A DNA stretch of 64,000 bases from an uncultured Kineothrix sp. (GCA_910587275.1 CAJUMD010000005.1:4361-68360); one strand, 5' to 3'. Numbered from the stretch's first letter, positions 45,529 through 55,713 are shown. The notes: generated by a model from the letters alone, not told the origin. Translations and numbers: made by a program.

Positions 45529-45873
45529 ATGGACAATATGAGTATTTTTGATATCCTGATTACGGCCTGCGGACTGTATTTAGTCTATACGGCGGCGGTG
45601 ATGAAGACGCGGGGGAAGATTGTCAAAGGGGTTCTCGTCAGCAAGGACGTGGATGTGGAACAAATAAAGGATAAGGAAGGATTTATCCGTTATATGTCGG
45701 GTAAGGCGCTTTTGGTTGGCGTACTGGCGGCAGCGGTTGGTATCATCAATTTGGTGAATTCCTATTTGAAAGGACCCGGATGGATTTCCATTGCGGTCAT
45801 TGCCGGGTATTTTGTGGTGTTAATGGTGTTTGCGTACAGTTCCGTGAAGGCAAGGAAGACCTATATCGAGTGA
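45529..45873 (+). CDS. Small membrane protein of unknown function
   Basis: 114 residues from ATG 45529. Three hydrophobic segments: about 5-22, 58-80 and 85-103. No domain is recognised. The gap of 8 bp after thrC suggests co-transcription. A short cytoplasmic or extracellular stretch (about 25-50) is Lys- and Asp-rich (VSKDVDVEQIKDKEG). The function is unknown. Confidence 0.75.
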   Translation: MDNMSIFDILITACGLYLVYTAAVMKTRGKIVKGVLVSKDVDVEQIKDKEGFIRYMSGKALLVGVLAAAVGIINLVNSYLKGPGWISIAVIAGYFVVLMVFAYSSVKARKTYIE

Positions 45874-45955
45874 GAGCAGGGCAGTGTTCCGCTCAGATTA
45901 CGGCGGCTGCCGGAACGGAAAGCGGCAGAAAAAAGAAAAAAGGAAGTTTGGCACA

Positions 45956-47812
45956 ATGGAAACAATGGAAATCGAAATCATACAGGACAGGCTTAAGGCT
46001 CTGCGTAAGGAAATGGAAACGGAAGGGATGGATTATTATATCATTCCGACTTCGGATTTCCACGGTTCCGAGTACGTGGACGGATATTTTAAGGCAAGGG
46101 AATACTTTTCCGGGTTCACCGGTTCGAGCGGGACTTTGGTAGTGGGAAAGCGCACGGCAGGACTTTGGACCGACGGCAGATATTTCATACAGGCGGAAAA
46201 AGAGCTTAAGGGGACGGGAATTACGCTGTTTAAGATGCAGGAGGAAGGGGTTCCCGATATCCCGGATTTCCTGTACCGGGAAATGGAACCGGGGTGGACG
46301 CTTGGCTTTGACGGCAGGGTCATGGACTGCGGGGAAGGCCGCAGGCTGGAAAAAAAGCTGGCGGAAAAAGCGAAGGAAGCCGGGAACGGAAAGGACATCG
46401 CAATCCGCTATGACTTGGATCTGGCAGGACGGGTTTGGAAAGACCGTCCCACGCTTCCCAGCCATCCGGTATGGCTGCTGCCAAAGGAAATAAGCGGCAA
46501 GTCCACGGCGGAAAAATTAAGGGAAGTACGGGAAACGATGAAGGAAGCGGGGGCGGAATACCTGCTGCTTGCGCGGCTGGACGACCTGATGTGGCTGTTA
46601 AACATCCGCGGCAATGACGTGGCGTGCAATCCGGTTGCGCTTTCTTACGGCTTTGTTACGCCTGAAAAGATGTATTTTTTCGTCCAGCCTTCCGAGGTGA
46701 CGCCGGAATTTTCGGAATATGCCGGACTGAACGGGATTGTGTTAAAAGATTACGGGGAAATTACGGATTTTTTGGAAACCTTTGATTACACATCCTGCGG
46801 CGGACCGGGAAAGGTGCTGTTGGACGAAGAAAACATCAGTTATGCCCTGTATAAGACGCTGGAAGGACGGACGGGGTATGTGCGGGGCAAAAACCCGACG
46901 GAACGGTTAAAGGCAGTGAAAAACGAAACGGAACTGGCGCGGATGGAGGAAGTATACCTGAGGGACAGCGTAGCGCTGGTGAAATTTATTTACTGGCTGA
47001 AACACCAGGTGGGACGGCAGGAGATTACGGAGATTACGGCAGCGGCATACCTGGACGGCCTCCGGCGGGAAATTGACGGTTTCGTGGATCTTTCGTTCCC
47101 CACCATCAGCGCTTATAAAGAAAATGCGGCGATGATGCATTACGAGGCGGAAGAAGGAAGCTGCAAGAGCCTTGCTCCCGAAGGACTGTACCTGGTGGAT
47201 TCCGGCGGGCAGTATCTGGGCGGGACCACGGATGTGACAAGGACGGTGGCGTTAGGGGAAACCGACAGTGAGATGAAGAAGCATTTTACCCTGACGGCGG
47301 TAGGGATGCTGCAGCTTAGCGATGCGAAATTCCTGCAGGGCTGTACCGGAAGAAACCTGGATATTTTGGCGAGACAGCCCCTTTGGAAGGAAGGGATTGA
47401 TTATAAATGCGGTACCGGGCACGGCATCGGTTATATCCTGAACGTGCATGAGGGTCCCCAAAACATCCGCTGGCGGCTTCCTGCCGGCGGCATTGAGCGG
47501 AAAGAAGCGGTATTGGAGCCGGGAATGGTGGTTTCCAACGAGCCTGGGGTCTACCGGGAGGGCAGCCATGGCATCCGCACGGAAAATATTATGGTGGTGG
47601 AGAATGCGGAGAAGAACGGGGACGGACAGTTCCTGCAGTTTAGGACCCTCACGTACGTTCCCATTGACAGGGATGCCATCGATACTGCGTATATGCAGCC
47701 CGTGGACATCGAACGGTGGAACCGTTACCATGCGGCGGTGTATGAAAAGACAGCGGGATATTTGACGGAAGACGAGAGACAATGGCTGGCTGGGGCGACG
47801 GCGCCGCTGTAA
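45956..47812 (+). CDS. Aminopeptidase P family protein (M24B)
   Basis: 618 residues from ATG 45956 (AAGGAAG about 10 bases upstream). The three-domain form is like eukaryotic XPNPEP1: two creatinase-like N-terminal domains and a C-terminal pita-bread domain. Metal ligands are seen in VDSGGQYLGGTTDVTRT (two Asp), GTGHGIGYILNVHEGP (His), SNEPGVY (Glu) and GIRTENIMVV (Glu). It removes N-terminal residues before proline. ORF end at 47812 is followed directly by a terminator. Confidence 0.93.
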   Translation: METMEIEIIQDRLKALRKEMETEGMDYYIIPTSDFHGSEYVDGYFKAREYFSGFTGSSGTLVVGKRTAGLWTDGRYFIQAEKELKGTGITLFKMQEEGVPDIPDFLYREMEPGWTLGFDGRVMDCGEGRRLEKKLAEKAKEAGNGKDIAIRYDLDLAGRVWKDRPTLPSHPVWLLPKEISGKSTAEKLREVRETMKEAGAEYLLLARLDDLMWLLNIRGNDVACNPVALSYGFVTPEKMYFFVQPSEVTPEFSEYAGLNGIVLKDYGEITDFLETFDYTSCGGPGKVLLDEENISYALYKTLEGRTGYVRGKNPTERLKAVKNETELARMEEVYLRDSVALVKFIYWLKHQVGRQEITEITAAAYLDGLRREIDGFVDLSFPTISAYKENAAMMHYEAEEGSCKSLAPEGLYLVDSGGQYLGGTTDVTRTVALGETDSEMKKHFTLTAVGMLQLSDAKFLQGCTGRNLDILARQPLWKEGIDYKCGTGHGIGYILNVHEGPQNIRWRLPAGGIERKEAVLEPGMVVSNEPGVYREGSHGIRTENIMVVENAEKNGDGQFLQFRTLTYVPIDRDAIDTAYMQPVDIERWNRYHAAVYEKTAGYLTEDERQWLAGATAPL

Positions 47813-47830
47813 AGAACGGCGCCGTTTTTT
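47798..47830 (+). terminator. Rho-independent terminator after aminopeptidase P
   Basis: ACGGCGCCG (47798-47806) and CGGCGCCGT (47817-47825), followed by a T-run (47825-47830). Each arm is itself palindromic. The left arm is within the end of the coding region. Confidence 0.85.
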
Positions 47831-47913
47831 AGGAGTCTGAGACTTTGACTTTCAAATGGGTATGGCAGGATAGGCAGATTTAACAAAAAAGTGGAAAAAG
47901 TCCGCGCATAACC

Positions 47914-47942
47914 TTGACTTTTACGGGTTGTTCTGACATAAT
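47914..47942 (+). promoter_or_regulatory. Promoter of pckA
   Basis: TTGACT, 17-bp spacer with TGA before the -10, CATAAT. Start near 47949 gives a leader of about 113 nt. I recognise no cre site with certainty. Confidence 0.65.
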
Positions 47943-48061
47943 TACATAAGGTGCATGAATGAATGTACATGCTGTATGAAACCGCCTTTTACATAAGTAT
48001 GGCGTAAGAAGCTGCCATGGAAAAAGCGCGGTGAAAATAAATAGTATAAGGAGGACATCAC

Positions 48062-49768
48062 ATGTCAACAAAAGCGTATTACCCGATTAACGAAATCGGA
48101 GCTGGAAAGGTTGGTTTTTCCAAGACAAGATCCATCATCGAAGCTGCTTTTTACGGAAATAACGTAGTTAAGGTGAATACCTTAAAGGAAGCCTATGAAC
48201 TGGCTAAGAATTCACCCGGTACGGTTGTAACGGATATGAAGATTAAAGATGGTGAGACGTTTGGTCTTGAGAAAGATTCCAGGGTTTTGCTGTTCAACGA
48301 CGGTGCGGTAACGGGACGTTATGCAGCGGCACGCCGTATCAAAGGCGAGCCTGGCGTGGATGAGACGAAGCTCGACAAGGTAGTGATGGATGCAATCTAT
48401 GAGACACGCTGGAAGACGATGTACCATGCGGAATGCTTCATCGGGCTTGATCCGGAGTTCATGGCAAAAGCACACCTTCTGATTCCCGAAGGAGAAGAAA
48501 ATATCCTTTACAACTGGATGCTGAACTTCCAGTATATGTCTGATGAATATGTGAAAATGTACAAAAACTCCAAACCGATTGCGGACGGGAATGAGCCTGA
48601 TATTTATATCTTCTCTGATCCCCAGTGGGTACCCGGAAACAGACCGGACGTGGATTACAGTTGCTTAAGCGATCCGCTTACGCTGTGCTATTTCGATACC
48701 AACCAAAACTGTGCGGCAATCCTCGGCATGAGGTATTTCGGCGAACACAAGAAAGGTACGCTGACCATGGCTTGGGCATTGGCAAACAGGAACGGCTATG
48801 CTTCCTGCCACGGCGGACAGAAAGAATATTTACTTCCCGACGGAAAGAAATATGTTGCTTCCGTATATGGTCTGTCAGGCTCCGGTAAGTCCACCCTGAC
48901 CCATGCAAAACATGGCGGAAAATACGAAATCAAGGTTCTCCATGACGATGCGTTCATCATCAACACGGATACCTGTGCATCCATCGCATTGGAGCCTACC
49001 TACTTTGACAAGACGGCGGATTACCCGACCGGATGCGCGGACAATGAATACCTGTTATCCGCACAGAACTGCTCCTGCACGCTTGACAGCGAAGGCAAGC
49101 TCCAGTTGGTAACGGAAGATATCAGGAACGGTAACGGACGTGCCATCAAATCCAAACTGTGGTCCCCGAACCGCGTGGATAAGATTGACGCTCCCGTAAA
49201 TGCAATTTTCTGGATTATGAAAGACCCTACCATTCCTCCGGTAGTAAAACTGAAAGGTGCAGCTTTGGCTTCCGTTATGGGCGCTACGCTGGCTACCAAG
49301 ACTTCCACGGCAGAACGTGTGGCGGCAGGAACGGATTTGAACGCACTGCGTATCGTTCCTTATGCAAACCCGTTCAGGACCTATCCGTTAGTGAACGACT
49401 ATGAGAAGTTCAAGAAACTGGTGGAGGAGAAGAACGTAGACTGCTACATCGTTAATACCGGCGACTTCATGGGAACAAAGGTTAAACCTGCCGATACGCT
49501 TGGCATTCTTGAGACCATCGTTGAAGGAAAAGCCAAATTCGAGAAATGGGGCAACTTCGAAGATATCGAGATTATGAACGAGTGGGAAGGCAAGACAGCA
49601 GATTTCACTCCTGATTTGGGCAACGCGGAATATGTGGCTGCGCTTAAGAACGCAATGCAGAACCGTGTAGACGCAGTGGAAGGCTTTGCGGAGAAGAAGG
49701 AAGGTTATGACAAACTTCCTGATGAAGCACTTGCAGCAGTTCAGAAACTGGTGGATGCCCTGAACTAA
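48062..49768 (+). CDS. pckA: Phosphoenolpyruvate carboxykinase (ATP)
   Basis: 568 residues. P-loop kinase motif GLSGSGKSTLTH (about 272-283), with upstream DNQNCAAILG-like substrate region (FDTNQNCAAILG) and metal-binding VLHDDAFIIN. It interconverts oxaloacetate and PEP with ATP; in gut anaerobes it may run in the carboxylating direction. Codon use differs from neighbours (more GCT, AAC and TTC), as expected of a highly expressed gene. AAGGAGG precedes ATG 48062. Terminator downstream. Confidence 0.95.
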   Translation: MSTKAYYPINEIGAGKVGFSKTRSIIEAAFYGNNVVKVNTLKEAYELAKNSPGTVVTDMKIKDGETFGLEKDSRVLLFNDGAVTGRYAAARRIKGEPGVDETKLDKVVMDAIYETRWKTMYHAECFIGLDPEFMAKAHLLIPEGEENILYNWMLNFQYMSDEYVKMYKNSKPIADGNEPDIYIFSDPQWVPGNRPDVDYSCLSDPLTLCYFDTNQNCAAILGMRYFGEHKKGTLTMAWALANRNGYASCHGGQKEYLLPDGKKYVASVYGLSGSGKSTLTHAKHGGKYEIKVLHDDAFIINTDTCASIALEPTYFDKTADYPTGCADNEYLLSAQNCSCTLDSEGKLQLVTEDIRNGNGRAIKSKLWSPNRVDKIDAPVNAIFWIMKDPTIPPVVKLKGAALASVMGATLATKTSTAERVAAGTDLNALRIVPYANPFRTYPLVNDYEKFKKLVEEKNVDCYIVNTGDFMGTKVKPADTLGILETIVEGKAKFEKWGNFEDIEIMNEWEGKTADFTPDLGNAEYVAALKNAMQNRVDAVEGFAEKKEGYDKLPDEALAAVQKLVDALN

Positions 49769-49808
49769 AGGTTACGGACCGAAGGGTATAGATAAATTTA
49801 AGACGAAG

Positions 49809-49863
49809 ATACCATTTGCAGCCGGAAGGGGCAGTACCGGAAGGCTGCGGATGGTATTTTTTT
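49809..49863 (+). terminator. Rho-independent terminator of pckA
   Basis: ATACCATTTGCAGCC and GGCTGCGGATGGTAT arms (two central mismatches) followed by TTTTTT. Confidence 0.85.
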
Positions 49864-49933
49864 CCTTACGGAAAACCGCATGGTATGGAAAACAGGTAAA
49901 ATGGAAGTAAAGTGGAATAAAAACGGAGTGGAA

Positions 49934-50701
49934 ATGGAAGAAAAGAAGGAACGCCTAAATAAATATCTCGCCGCCTGCGGTATTTGTTCCAGAAGGGATG
50001 CGGACAGACTAATCGGAGAAGGACGTGTTACCGTGAACGGGATACCTGCAGCTATGGGGACGAAAGTAAGCGGCAGGGAGGAAATCGCCGTCAACGGGAA
50101 AGCGGTGGGGGGAAAAAATGAAAAAGTGGTGCTTGCCTATTACAAACCGCCGGGCGTGGTCTGTACGGAAAGGGACAGGTATGCGGAGCGGAAAATCAGC
50201 GACGAATTGAAGTACCCTGTCCGGCTGACCTATGCGGGGCGGCTGGATAAGGATTCGGAAGGTCTCCTGATGATGACGAACGACGGGGCATTGATTGATT
50301 CCATGATGCGCGGGGCAAACCGTCACGAGAAGGAATATGTGGTAAAAGTGGATAAGGAAGTGACGGAGGACTTTATCCGGGGGATGGCGGACGGTGTTTA
50401 TTTAAAGGAATTGGATATTACCACAAGGAAATGTGAAGTAAAGAAAAACGGGAAATTCACCTTCCGCATTATTTTAACCCAGGGGGTCAACCGGCAGATA
50501 CGCCGGATGGTGGAACATTTCGGGTACCGTGTCAGGGCATTAAAAAGGGTGCGTGTGATGAACATCAATTTGGTGAATTTAAAACCGGGGGAATACCGGA
50601 TGGTGGAAGGGGAAGAATTAAGGCAGTTATACCGTCAGTCTGGAATGGGCAGTTTGGAAGGCGGAAGCGGGCAAGGCAGGACGGTTCAAAATAGGAAATA
50701 A
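49934..50701 (+). CDS. rluF: 23S rRNA pseudouridine synthase, RluF-like
   Basis: 255 residues from ATG 49934 (GGAGTGG just before). N-terminal S4 domain (ERLNKYLAACGICSRRDADR), then an RsuA/RluB/E/F catalytic domain with the nucleophile Asp in YAGRLDKDSEGLLMMTNDG and the motif GVNRQIRRMVEHFGYRV. The string HEKEYVVKVDKEVTEDFIRG and the RVMNINL segment fit RluF better than RluB. Likely target U2604 of 23S rRNA, as known in E. coli. The C-terminal tail is Gly/Gln-rich. Confidence 0.88.
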   Translation: MEEKKERLNKYLAACGICSRRDADRLIGEGRVTVNGIPAAMGTKVSGREEIAVNGKAVGGKNEKVVLAYYKPPGVVCTERDRYAERKISDELKYPVRLTYAGRLDKDSEGLLMMTNDGALIDSMMRGANRHEKEYVVKVDKEVTEDFIRGMADGVYLKELDITTRKCEVKKNGKFTFRIILTQGVNRQIRRMVEHFGYRVRALKRVRVMNINLVNLKPGEYRMVEGEELRQLYRQSGMGSLEGGSGQGRTVQNRK

Positions 50702-50721
50702 AGGAAGCGGGAAAACGGGAA

Positions 50722-52716
50722 ATGGGAAATAAAAACAGTCAGGACGGGAAGATAGAGCGCATTAAGGAATTAACGGAACTGTTAAACCGTGCATCCAAGG
50801 CATATTATGCCGAGGACAGGGAAATCATGGGTAATTTCGAATACGATAAACTATATGAAGAACTGGAAGCGCTGGAGAAAGCAACCGGGATGGTGCTGTC
50901 GGACAGCCCTACCGTAAAAGTAGGGTACGAGGCGGTGGAGGAACTGCCAAAGGAACGGCATGAGAGGGCAATGCTGTCCCTGGGAAAAACAAAGAGCAGA
51001 GAGGAATTGCAGGATTGGCTGCAGGACGAACCGGCACTTTTAAGCTGGAAACTGGACGGATTAACCATTGTCCTGACTTATTTTGAAGGAAAACTTGCAA
51101 AAGCGGTGACGAGGGGAAACGGGGAAGTAGGGGAAGTGGTGACAAACAATGCGAAAACGTTCCGCAACATTCCTCTTTCCATTCCCTATCAGGGGGAATT
51201 GGTTTTACGCGGGGAGGCGGTCATCACATATTCCGATTTTGGGAAAATCAATGCCGGAATCGAAGATGTGGAGACGCGTTATAAAAACCCAAGGAATCTT
51301 TGCAGCGGTTCGGTCCGGCAGTTGAACAACGCAATCACTGCAAACAGGAATGTAAAATTCTATGCTTTTTCGCTGGTAAAGGCGGAGGGTGTGGATTTCC
51401 ACGATAAGAGGGAAGAACAGTTCCGTTTCCTGCAGGAGCAGGGATTTGAAACGGTGGAATACCGGAAGGTGGATAAGGATACGGTTATCGGCGCCGTAGA
51501 AGATTTTGAGCGCAGGGTGGAGCAGTATGACATTCCTTCCGACGGGCTGGTGCTTGTCTTTGACCGTATCTCCTATGGCCAGTCTTTGGGGGCAACGGCA
51601 AAGTTTCCAAGGGATTCCATCGCCTTTAAATGGGCGGACGAGGTACGGGAAACCGTGTTAAAGGAAATCGAGTGGAGTCCCAGCCGTACAGGACTCATTA
51701 ACCCGGTGGCAATTTTTGAACCGGTGGAGTTGGAGGGGACCACGGTCAGCCGTGCATCCGTGCATAACATCAGCATCCTAAAGGGGTTAAAGCTGGGAAT
51801 CGGCGACCGGATTACGGTGTATAAGGCGAACATGATTATTCCCCAGATTGCGGAGAACCTGACGGAAAGCGGCAGCGTGGAAATCCCGGATACCTGTCCG
51901 GTATGCGGGGGCGCGACGGAGGTTCGCCAAGTGAATGAGGTACAGTCCCTGTACTGTACCAATCCCGCCTGTGAAGCAAAAAAAATTAAATCCTTTACGC
52001 TTTTTGTCAGCCGGGATGCCATGAATATCGACGGGCTGTCGGAAGCGACGCTGGAAAAATTTATTGCCAAAGGTTACATCCGCGAGTATGCGGATATGTT
52101 CCATTTGGAGCGTTACAAGGATGAAATTACACAGATGGAGGGTTTCGGCGAAAAATCCTATACGAATCTGGTAAACAGTATTGAAGCGGCGCGGTCCACT
52201 ACCCTCCCGCGGTTGGTTTACGGTCTTGGCATTGAAAACATCGGGCTTGCCAACGCGAAAATGATATGCCGGCATTTCCGCAATGATTTGCCGGCGATGA
52301 TGGCGGCGGACGTGGAGGAACTGGGGCTGATTGATGGTGTGGGGGAAGTGATTGCCACCGGGTTTTGCGAGTATTTTAAGGACGGGGGGAACCGCGAACG
52401 GCTGCAGAATCTTCTGGCGGAGGTTACGGTGGAACAGGAAGACTTTGCGGAAGCCGGCGGAAGTCTGTCGGGTATGTCGTTTGTGGTGACGGGAAGCCTG
52501 AACCATTTTGCCAGCCGGAAAGAATTGAAGGATGCTATTGAAAGAAAAGGCGGAAAGGTGACAGGCAGCGTGACTTCCAAAACAGTCTGTCTGATTAACA
52601 ACGACAGCGCATCTGCTTCCTCAAAGAATAAAAAAGCGAAGGAACTGGAGGTTCCGATTCTGACCGAGGAACAGTTTATGGAACAGTACTTAGGAGGAGA
52701 AAACGATGCCGATTAA
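50722..52716 (+). CDS. ligA: NAD-dependent DNA ligase
   Basis: 664 residues, standard length. Adenylated Lys110 in SWKLDGL, then an NTase core, OB fold, four-Cys zinc finger ([12 protein letters not shown] then [10 protein letters not shown]), helix-hairpin-helix repeats, and a C-terminal BRCT domain (about 585-660). It seals nicks in replication and repair. RluF-ligA-metA run in the same direction with 20-bp and overlapping junctions, so they may be one transcript. The 3' end overlaps metA by 11 bases. Confidence 0.97.
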   Translation: MGNKNSQDGKIERIKELTELLNRASKAYYAEDREIMGNFEYDKLYEELEALEKATGMVLSDSPTVKVGYEAVEELPKERHERAMLSLGKTKSREELQDWLQDEPALLSWKLDGLTIVLTYFEGKLAKAVTRGNGEVGEVVTNNAKTFRNIPLSIPYQGELVLRGEAVITYSDFGKINAGIEDVETRYKNPRNLCSGSVRQLNNAITANRNVKFYAFSLVKAEGVDFHDKREEQFRFLQEQGFETVEYRKVDKDTVIGAVEDFERRVEQYDIPSDGLVLVFDRISYGQSLGATAKFPRDSIAFKWADEVRETVLKEIEWSPSRTGLINPVAIFEPVELEGTTVSRASVHNISILKGLKLGIGDRITVYKANMIIPQIAENLTESGSVEIPDTCPVCGGATEVRQVNEVQSLYCTNPACEAKKIKSFTLFVSRDAMNIDGLSEATLEKFIAKGYIREYADMFHLERYKDEITQMEGFGEKSYTNLVNSIEAARSTTLPRLVYGLGIENIGLANAKMICRHFRNDLPAMMAADVEELGLIDGVGEVIATGFCEYFKDGGNRERLQNLLAEVTVEQEDFAEAGGSLSGMSFVVTGSLNHFASRKELKDAIERKGGKVTGSVTSKTVCLINNDSASASSKNKKAKELEVPILTEEQFMEQYLGGENDAD

Positions 52717-53614
52717 AACACAGAACGATTTACCTGCGAAAAGTATACTGGAAAATGAAAATATATTCGTCATGGATGAAAACCGTGCACTCCACCAGGA
52801 TATCCGCCCTCTGCAGATATGCATCCTGAACCTGATGCCCGTGAAGCAGGATACGGAGCTGCAGCTTCTGCGGGCGATGTCCAACACGCCGCTGCAGGTG
52901 GACGTGACGTTCATGAAGATGAACAGCCACCGTTCCCTGAATACATCCATGAACCATTTGAATAAATTTTACAATACGTTTGACGAGTTAAAGGGCAGGA
53001 AGTATGACGGACTGATGATTACCGGCGCGCCGGTGGAGCAGATTCCTTTTGAGGAAGTGGATTATTGGGAGGAACTTTGTGAAATCATGAAATGGTCCAA
53101 ACAGAACGTAACGTCCACCCTTCACATCTGCTGGGGGGCGCAGGCGGGACTGTATTACCATTTCGGACTGGATAAAGTACTTTTACCGAAGAAAGTTTTT
53201 GGCGTGTACGAGCATCGGGTGATGAACCGGAAGATACCGTTGGTCAGGGGATTCGACGATGATTTTCTGATTCCCCACAGCCGTCATACTGCCGTTTTGC
53301 CGCATGACATCCACGGATGCAAGGAACTTACGGTATTGGCGGAGTCCGAGGAGGCAGGCGTGCTGTTATGCATGGCGGGAGAGGGCAGGCAGATTTTTGT
53401 CATGGGGCATCCCGAATATGACCGGATGACGCTGCACAACGAGTATGTGCGGGATAAGGAAAAGGGACTGGATATTGAGGTGCCGAAAAACTATTATCCT
53501 GGCGATGACCCGACCCGGCGCCCGAAGCTCCAGTGGCGTTCCCATAGCAATAACCTGTATACGAACTGGCTGAATTACTATGTGTACCAGACGACGGACT
53601 ATGAGCTCGGGTAA
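52706..53614 (+). CDS. metA: Homoserine O-acetyltransferase (MetA family)
   Basis: 302 residues. Catalytic Cys142 in [15 protein letters not shown], His in MGHPEYDR, Glu in the same region. Residue 111 is Glu ([14 protein letters not shown]). In this family Glu at 111 goes with acetyl-CoA use, as in Bacillus cereus, and Gly with succinyl-CoA, so I predict an acetyltransferase despite the usual succinyltransferase label. First committed step of methionine synthesis. TAGGAGGAG precedes ATG 52706 within the ligA end. Confidence 0.93.
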   Translation: MPIKTQNDLPAKSILENENIFVMDENRALHQDIRPLQICILNLMPVKQDTELQLLRAMSNTPLQVDVTFMKMNSHRSLNTSMNHLNKFYNTFDELKGRKYDGLMITGAPVEQIPFEEVDYWEELCEIMKWSKQNVTSTLHICWGAQAGLYYHFGLDKVLLPKKVFGVYEHRVMNRKIPLVRGFDDDFLIPHSRHTAVLPHDIHGCKELTVLAESEEAGVLLCMAGEGRQIFVMGHPEYDRMTLHNEYVRDKEKGLDIEVPKNYYPGDDPTRRPKLQWRSHSNNLYTNWLNYYVYQTTDYELG

Positions 53615-53620
53615 AAGAAA

Positions 53621-53654
53621 GGAATCCGTGTAAACAGGTGTTTACACGGATTCC
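53621..53654. terminator. Bidirectional hairpin between metA and the XRE gene
   Basis: Perfect 15-bp arms GGAATCCGTGTAAAC and GTTTACACGGATTCC around a 4-base loop. It has no T-run, and lies between convergent genes. Confidence 0.65.
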
Positions 53655-53703
53655 CGTAAATGTTTCCCGTATGATGCCGAAAGGAAGCCGCAATCGTCAT
53701 TGC

Positions 53704-54435
53704 TCACTGCTTCATCTTACACAACACATATCCCACCTTTATCCACCGTTTCATTTCCTGCGGGTTACTGTTGTTGACGAAGAAGGGCTGTCCGAAACCG
53801 TTAATCGGTTCCAGCACGCAGGGTTCCGCCTGGTGGAATTTGCGGATATAGGCGCATCCGTCGTCCTTGTTGATGAAAATTCCCGTATCCCCGTCGCGGA
53901 TGGGGTTTTGCGAAACCAGGATGATATCCCCTTTGTTGTATGCCGGATGCAGGTGGCTGGAAGTAATCTTGATGCCGAAATGCAGGTCGCTGCCGAACCT
54001 TTTGCGGTAAACTGCGGCGTTGACTTTGATGATATTGGCGGAATCGTAAATCATTCCGTCCTGCATATTCCCCGTAGGGACGACAACGGAAATATAATCA
54101 TCGGGGGTATCCTGCTGTACCAGGAATTCGTATTCAATGTCAATGACGGCAGAAACAAAACGGAGCTGACTTTCGGTCAGGTATTTCATTTTGAAGACCG
54201 TTTCCGCCGCCTGTACGGGATGTTCAATAAGTTCAAAAAGCCATTTTCCGCAAAGCTGGTACATGAGGAGGACGGTATAGGAATCAATTCTGGTGGTTTC
54301 GCCCGAAATCATTTTTTTGTATCCGGAAAGGGACATTTCCAGTTTTTTGGCCATTTCTGCCTGTGTAAAGCCGAGACGCATCCTTTCGCGTTCCACGTTT
54401 AAAGAAAAATTTTTTGCTAATTCCTGTTTTGTCAA
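53704..54435 (-). CDS. XRE family regulator with S24-like C-terminal domain
   Basis: 243 residues from the TTG at 54435, chosen because GAGGTGG lies 5 bases before; GTG 54444 would overlap that site. N-terminal helix-turn-helix (ERMRLGFTQAEMAKKLEMSL). The C-terminal LexA/CI-like S24 part has KITSSHLHPAYNKGDIILVS (possible catalytic Ser) and AYIRKFH (possible Lys). Such proteins are phage-repressor-like or stress regulators, but no phage genes surround it. It could self-cleave on DNA damage; that is inference. Targets are unknown. Confidence 0.85.
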   Translation of the reverse strand: MTKQELAKNFSLNVERERMRLGFTQAEMAKKLEMSLSGYKKMISGETTRIDSYTVLLMYQLCGKWLFELIEHPVQAAETVFKMKYLTESQLRFVSAVIDIEYEFLVQQDTPDDYISVVVPTGNMQDGMIYDSANIIKVNAAVYRKRFGSDLHFGIKITSSHLHPAYNKGDIILVSQNPIRDGDTGIFINKDDGCAYIRKFHQAEPCVLEPINGFGQPFFVNNSNPQEMKRWIKVGYVLCKMKQ

Positions 54436-55067
54436 TCTGACCACCTCACTTGTTGGCTACTTTCAGGTACTTTTCCATTCCCCCTTTTTTTTATCCCATG
54501 TAGTATCTGTACCGCAAAGTGTGAATCAGATATTGTATAATAAATTTGAGGGTTAGAAGAAGTACTTGGAAGAAAGCATGGTATAAATACTTAAGGTTAA
54601 GAATATTATAGAATAAATCACGGAATTTTACAATAATTTTGTGAAGGATGAAGGAACAGAGTTTGCCGTACGTTCTTGTTCACGCCCAAGCCGGCTTCGA
54701 GGTGTTTTCATTCCGGAAGATGCAGCGTGTGCATCGCGAAGCGTGTTACGGGATACGGCAGCGAACGAATCAAAGAATATGTAGTATGCCGCAGGACAAT
54801 TATCCATGGTATGTGCACCGGTTGGCACATCTGAGGGGATGTATTTAATAATAACAGGAAAGTTTTTGAACATAAGCATGCGGCCGGGGCTGCCGTGGGA
54901 TAGATGTGTTGCGTCATTACATAACATATTATGCTAAAACATATTGTCAAATTCAGAGGAAAGTGTGTAATCTGCATTAGGGGTAATGCGGAGGGCATGC
55001 TTTTTTCTTGTTTCATACATACGTCTGCCGGAAGGAAAAAGGACGGCGTAAAATATTTTTAATTCAT

Positions 55068-55119
55068 TGAAGATTATTTTTGAAGATTTTTCTTGAAGAT
55101 TATTCTTGAAGATTTTTCT
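55068..55119 (+). repeat. Four 13-bp tandem repeats upstream of the ECF sigma gene
   Basis: Four copies of TGAAGATTWTTYT with an exact 13-bp period at 55068, 55081, 55094 and 55107. Each unit contains TTGAAG across its junction. They end 13 bp before a -10 box (TATAAT 55133-55138). Confidence 0.9.
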
Positions 55120-55132
55120 TTACGGCACTCGT

Positions 55133-55138
55133 TATAAT
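55133..55138 (+). promoter_or_regulatory. -10 box of the ECF sigma operon
   Basis: TATAAT at 55133-55138. No good -35 at normal distance; the tandem repeats lie there, so activation by a regulator bound to the repeats is possible. Confidence 0.45.
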
Positions 55139-55179
55139 AAGTGTAGGAAGAAAAAGAAAGGGGTGAGGGTGTTTATCAT

Positions 55180-55713
55180 ATGAGTGCGGTACAGGATGGG
55201 AGCAGGACAAAAGAAGAACGGTTGTCAGCGATGATTGACACCTATCAGGGCCTTATCTTTTCGGTATGCTACAAAGTGGTGGGCGATTATTTTGCCGCGG
55301 AAGACCTGACACAGGAAACTTTTTTATCCGCTTTTAAAAATCTGGATACCTTCGAAGGAACGAATGAAAAAGCATGGCTGTGTCGGATTGCCACCAATAA
55401 GGGCATCGATTACCTGCGCGGCTCCGGCAGGCGGGCGGTACCCACGGAGGATGTGTTTTTTGAGCAGCAGACGGAAAAACGCGGTTCACCGGAGGAAATC
55501 TGTCTGGAGGAGGAAGTAAGGGAGCGGCTGTTAAGCTACTGCGGCAGACTGCGGCCGCCTTATAATGAGATTGCAAAAGCCGTTTACTATGAGGAGAAGA
55601 AAGCGGATGAAATTGCAAGGGAGCGCGGGGAAAACGTTAAAACCGTGCAGACACAGATTTACAGGGCAAGGGACATGCTGAGGAAGCTGTATGGAAAGGA
55701 GAGGAGCGCATGA
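55180..55713 (+). CDS. ECF-type sigma-70 family sigma factor
   Basis: 177 residues. Region 2 is seen as DYFAAEDLTQETFLSAFKNL, with EKAWLCRIATNKGIDYLRG; region 4 as YNEIAKAVYYEEKKADEIAR and ETVQTQIYRAR-type recognition (VKTVQTQIYRARDML). Region 3 is absent, as in ECF factors. GAAAGGGGTGAGGG precedes ATG 55180. The stop overlaps the next gene, which encodes a membrane protein in the place of an anti-sigma factor. The target promoters are unknown. Confidence 0.93.
   Translation: MSAVQDGSRTKEERLSAMIDTYQGLIFSVCYKVVGDYFAAEDLTQETFLSAFKNLDTFEGTNEKAWLCRIATNKGIDYLRGSGRRAVPTEDVFFEQQTEKRGSPEEICLEEEVRERLLSYCGRLRPPYNEIAKAVYYEEKKADEIARERGENVKTVQTQIYRARDMLRKLYGKERSA

Larger units (their letters stand above)
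54436..55179. other. Gene-free region of 744 bp between XRE and ECF sigma genes
   Basis: No convincing protein in any frame. Visible: a plus-strand -10 (TATAAT 54536-54541); short hairpins GATGCA/TGCATC (54719-54735) and TGTGC/GCACA (54812-54829); a minus-strand TTGACA/TATGTT pair (54923-54950, 16-bp spacer); a hairpin GCATTA/TAATGC (54974-54989) followed by TTTTTT at 55001; and tandem repeats next to the sigma gene. It may contain a small RNA or a decayed gene. Confidence 0.5.

Noticed and set aside
53704..54435. Prophage indicated by the XRE/S24 repressor
   Set aside because: No integrase, structural or replication genes occur nearby; both neighbours are chromosomal genes.
54628..55016. 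Minus-strand frames of 99 and 102 codons in the gap before the sigma gene
   Set aside because: Composition is unlike a folded protein, and no start with a good ribosome site was found. The region is listed as gene-free.
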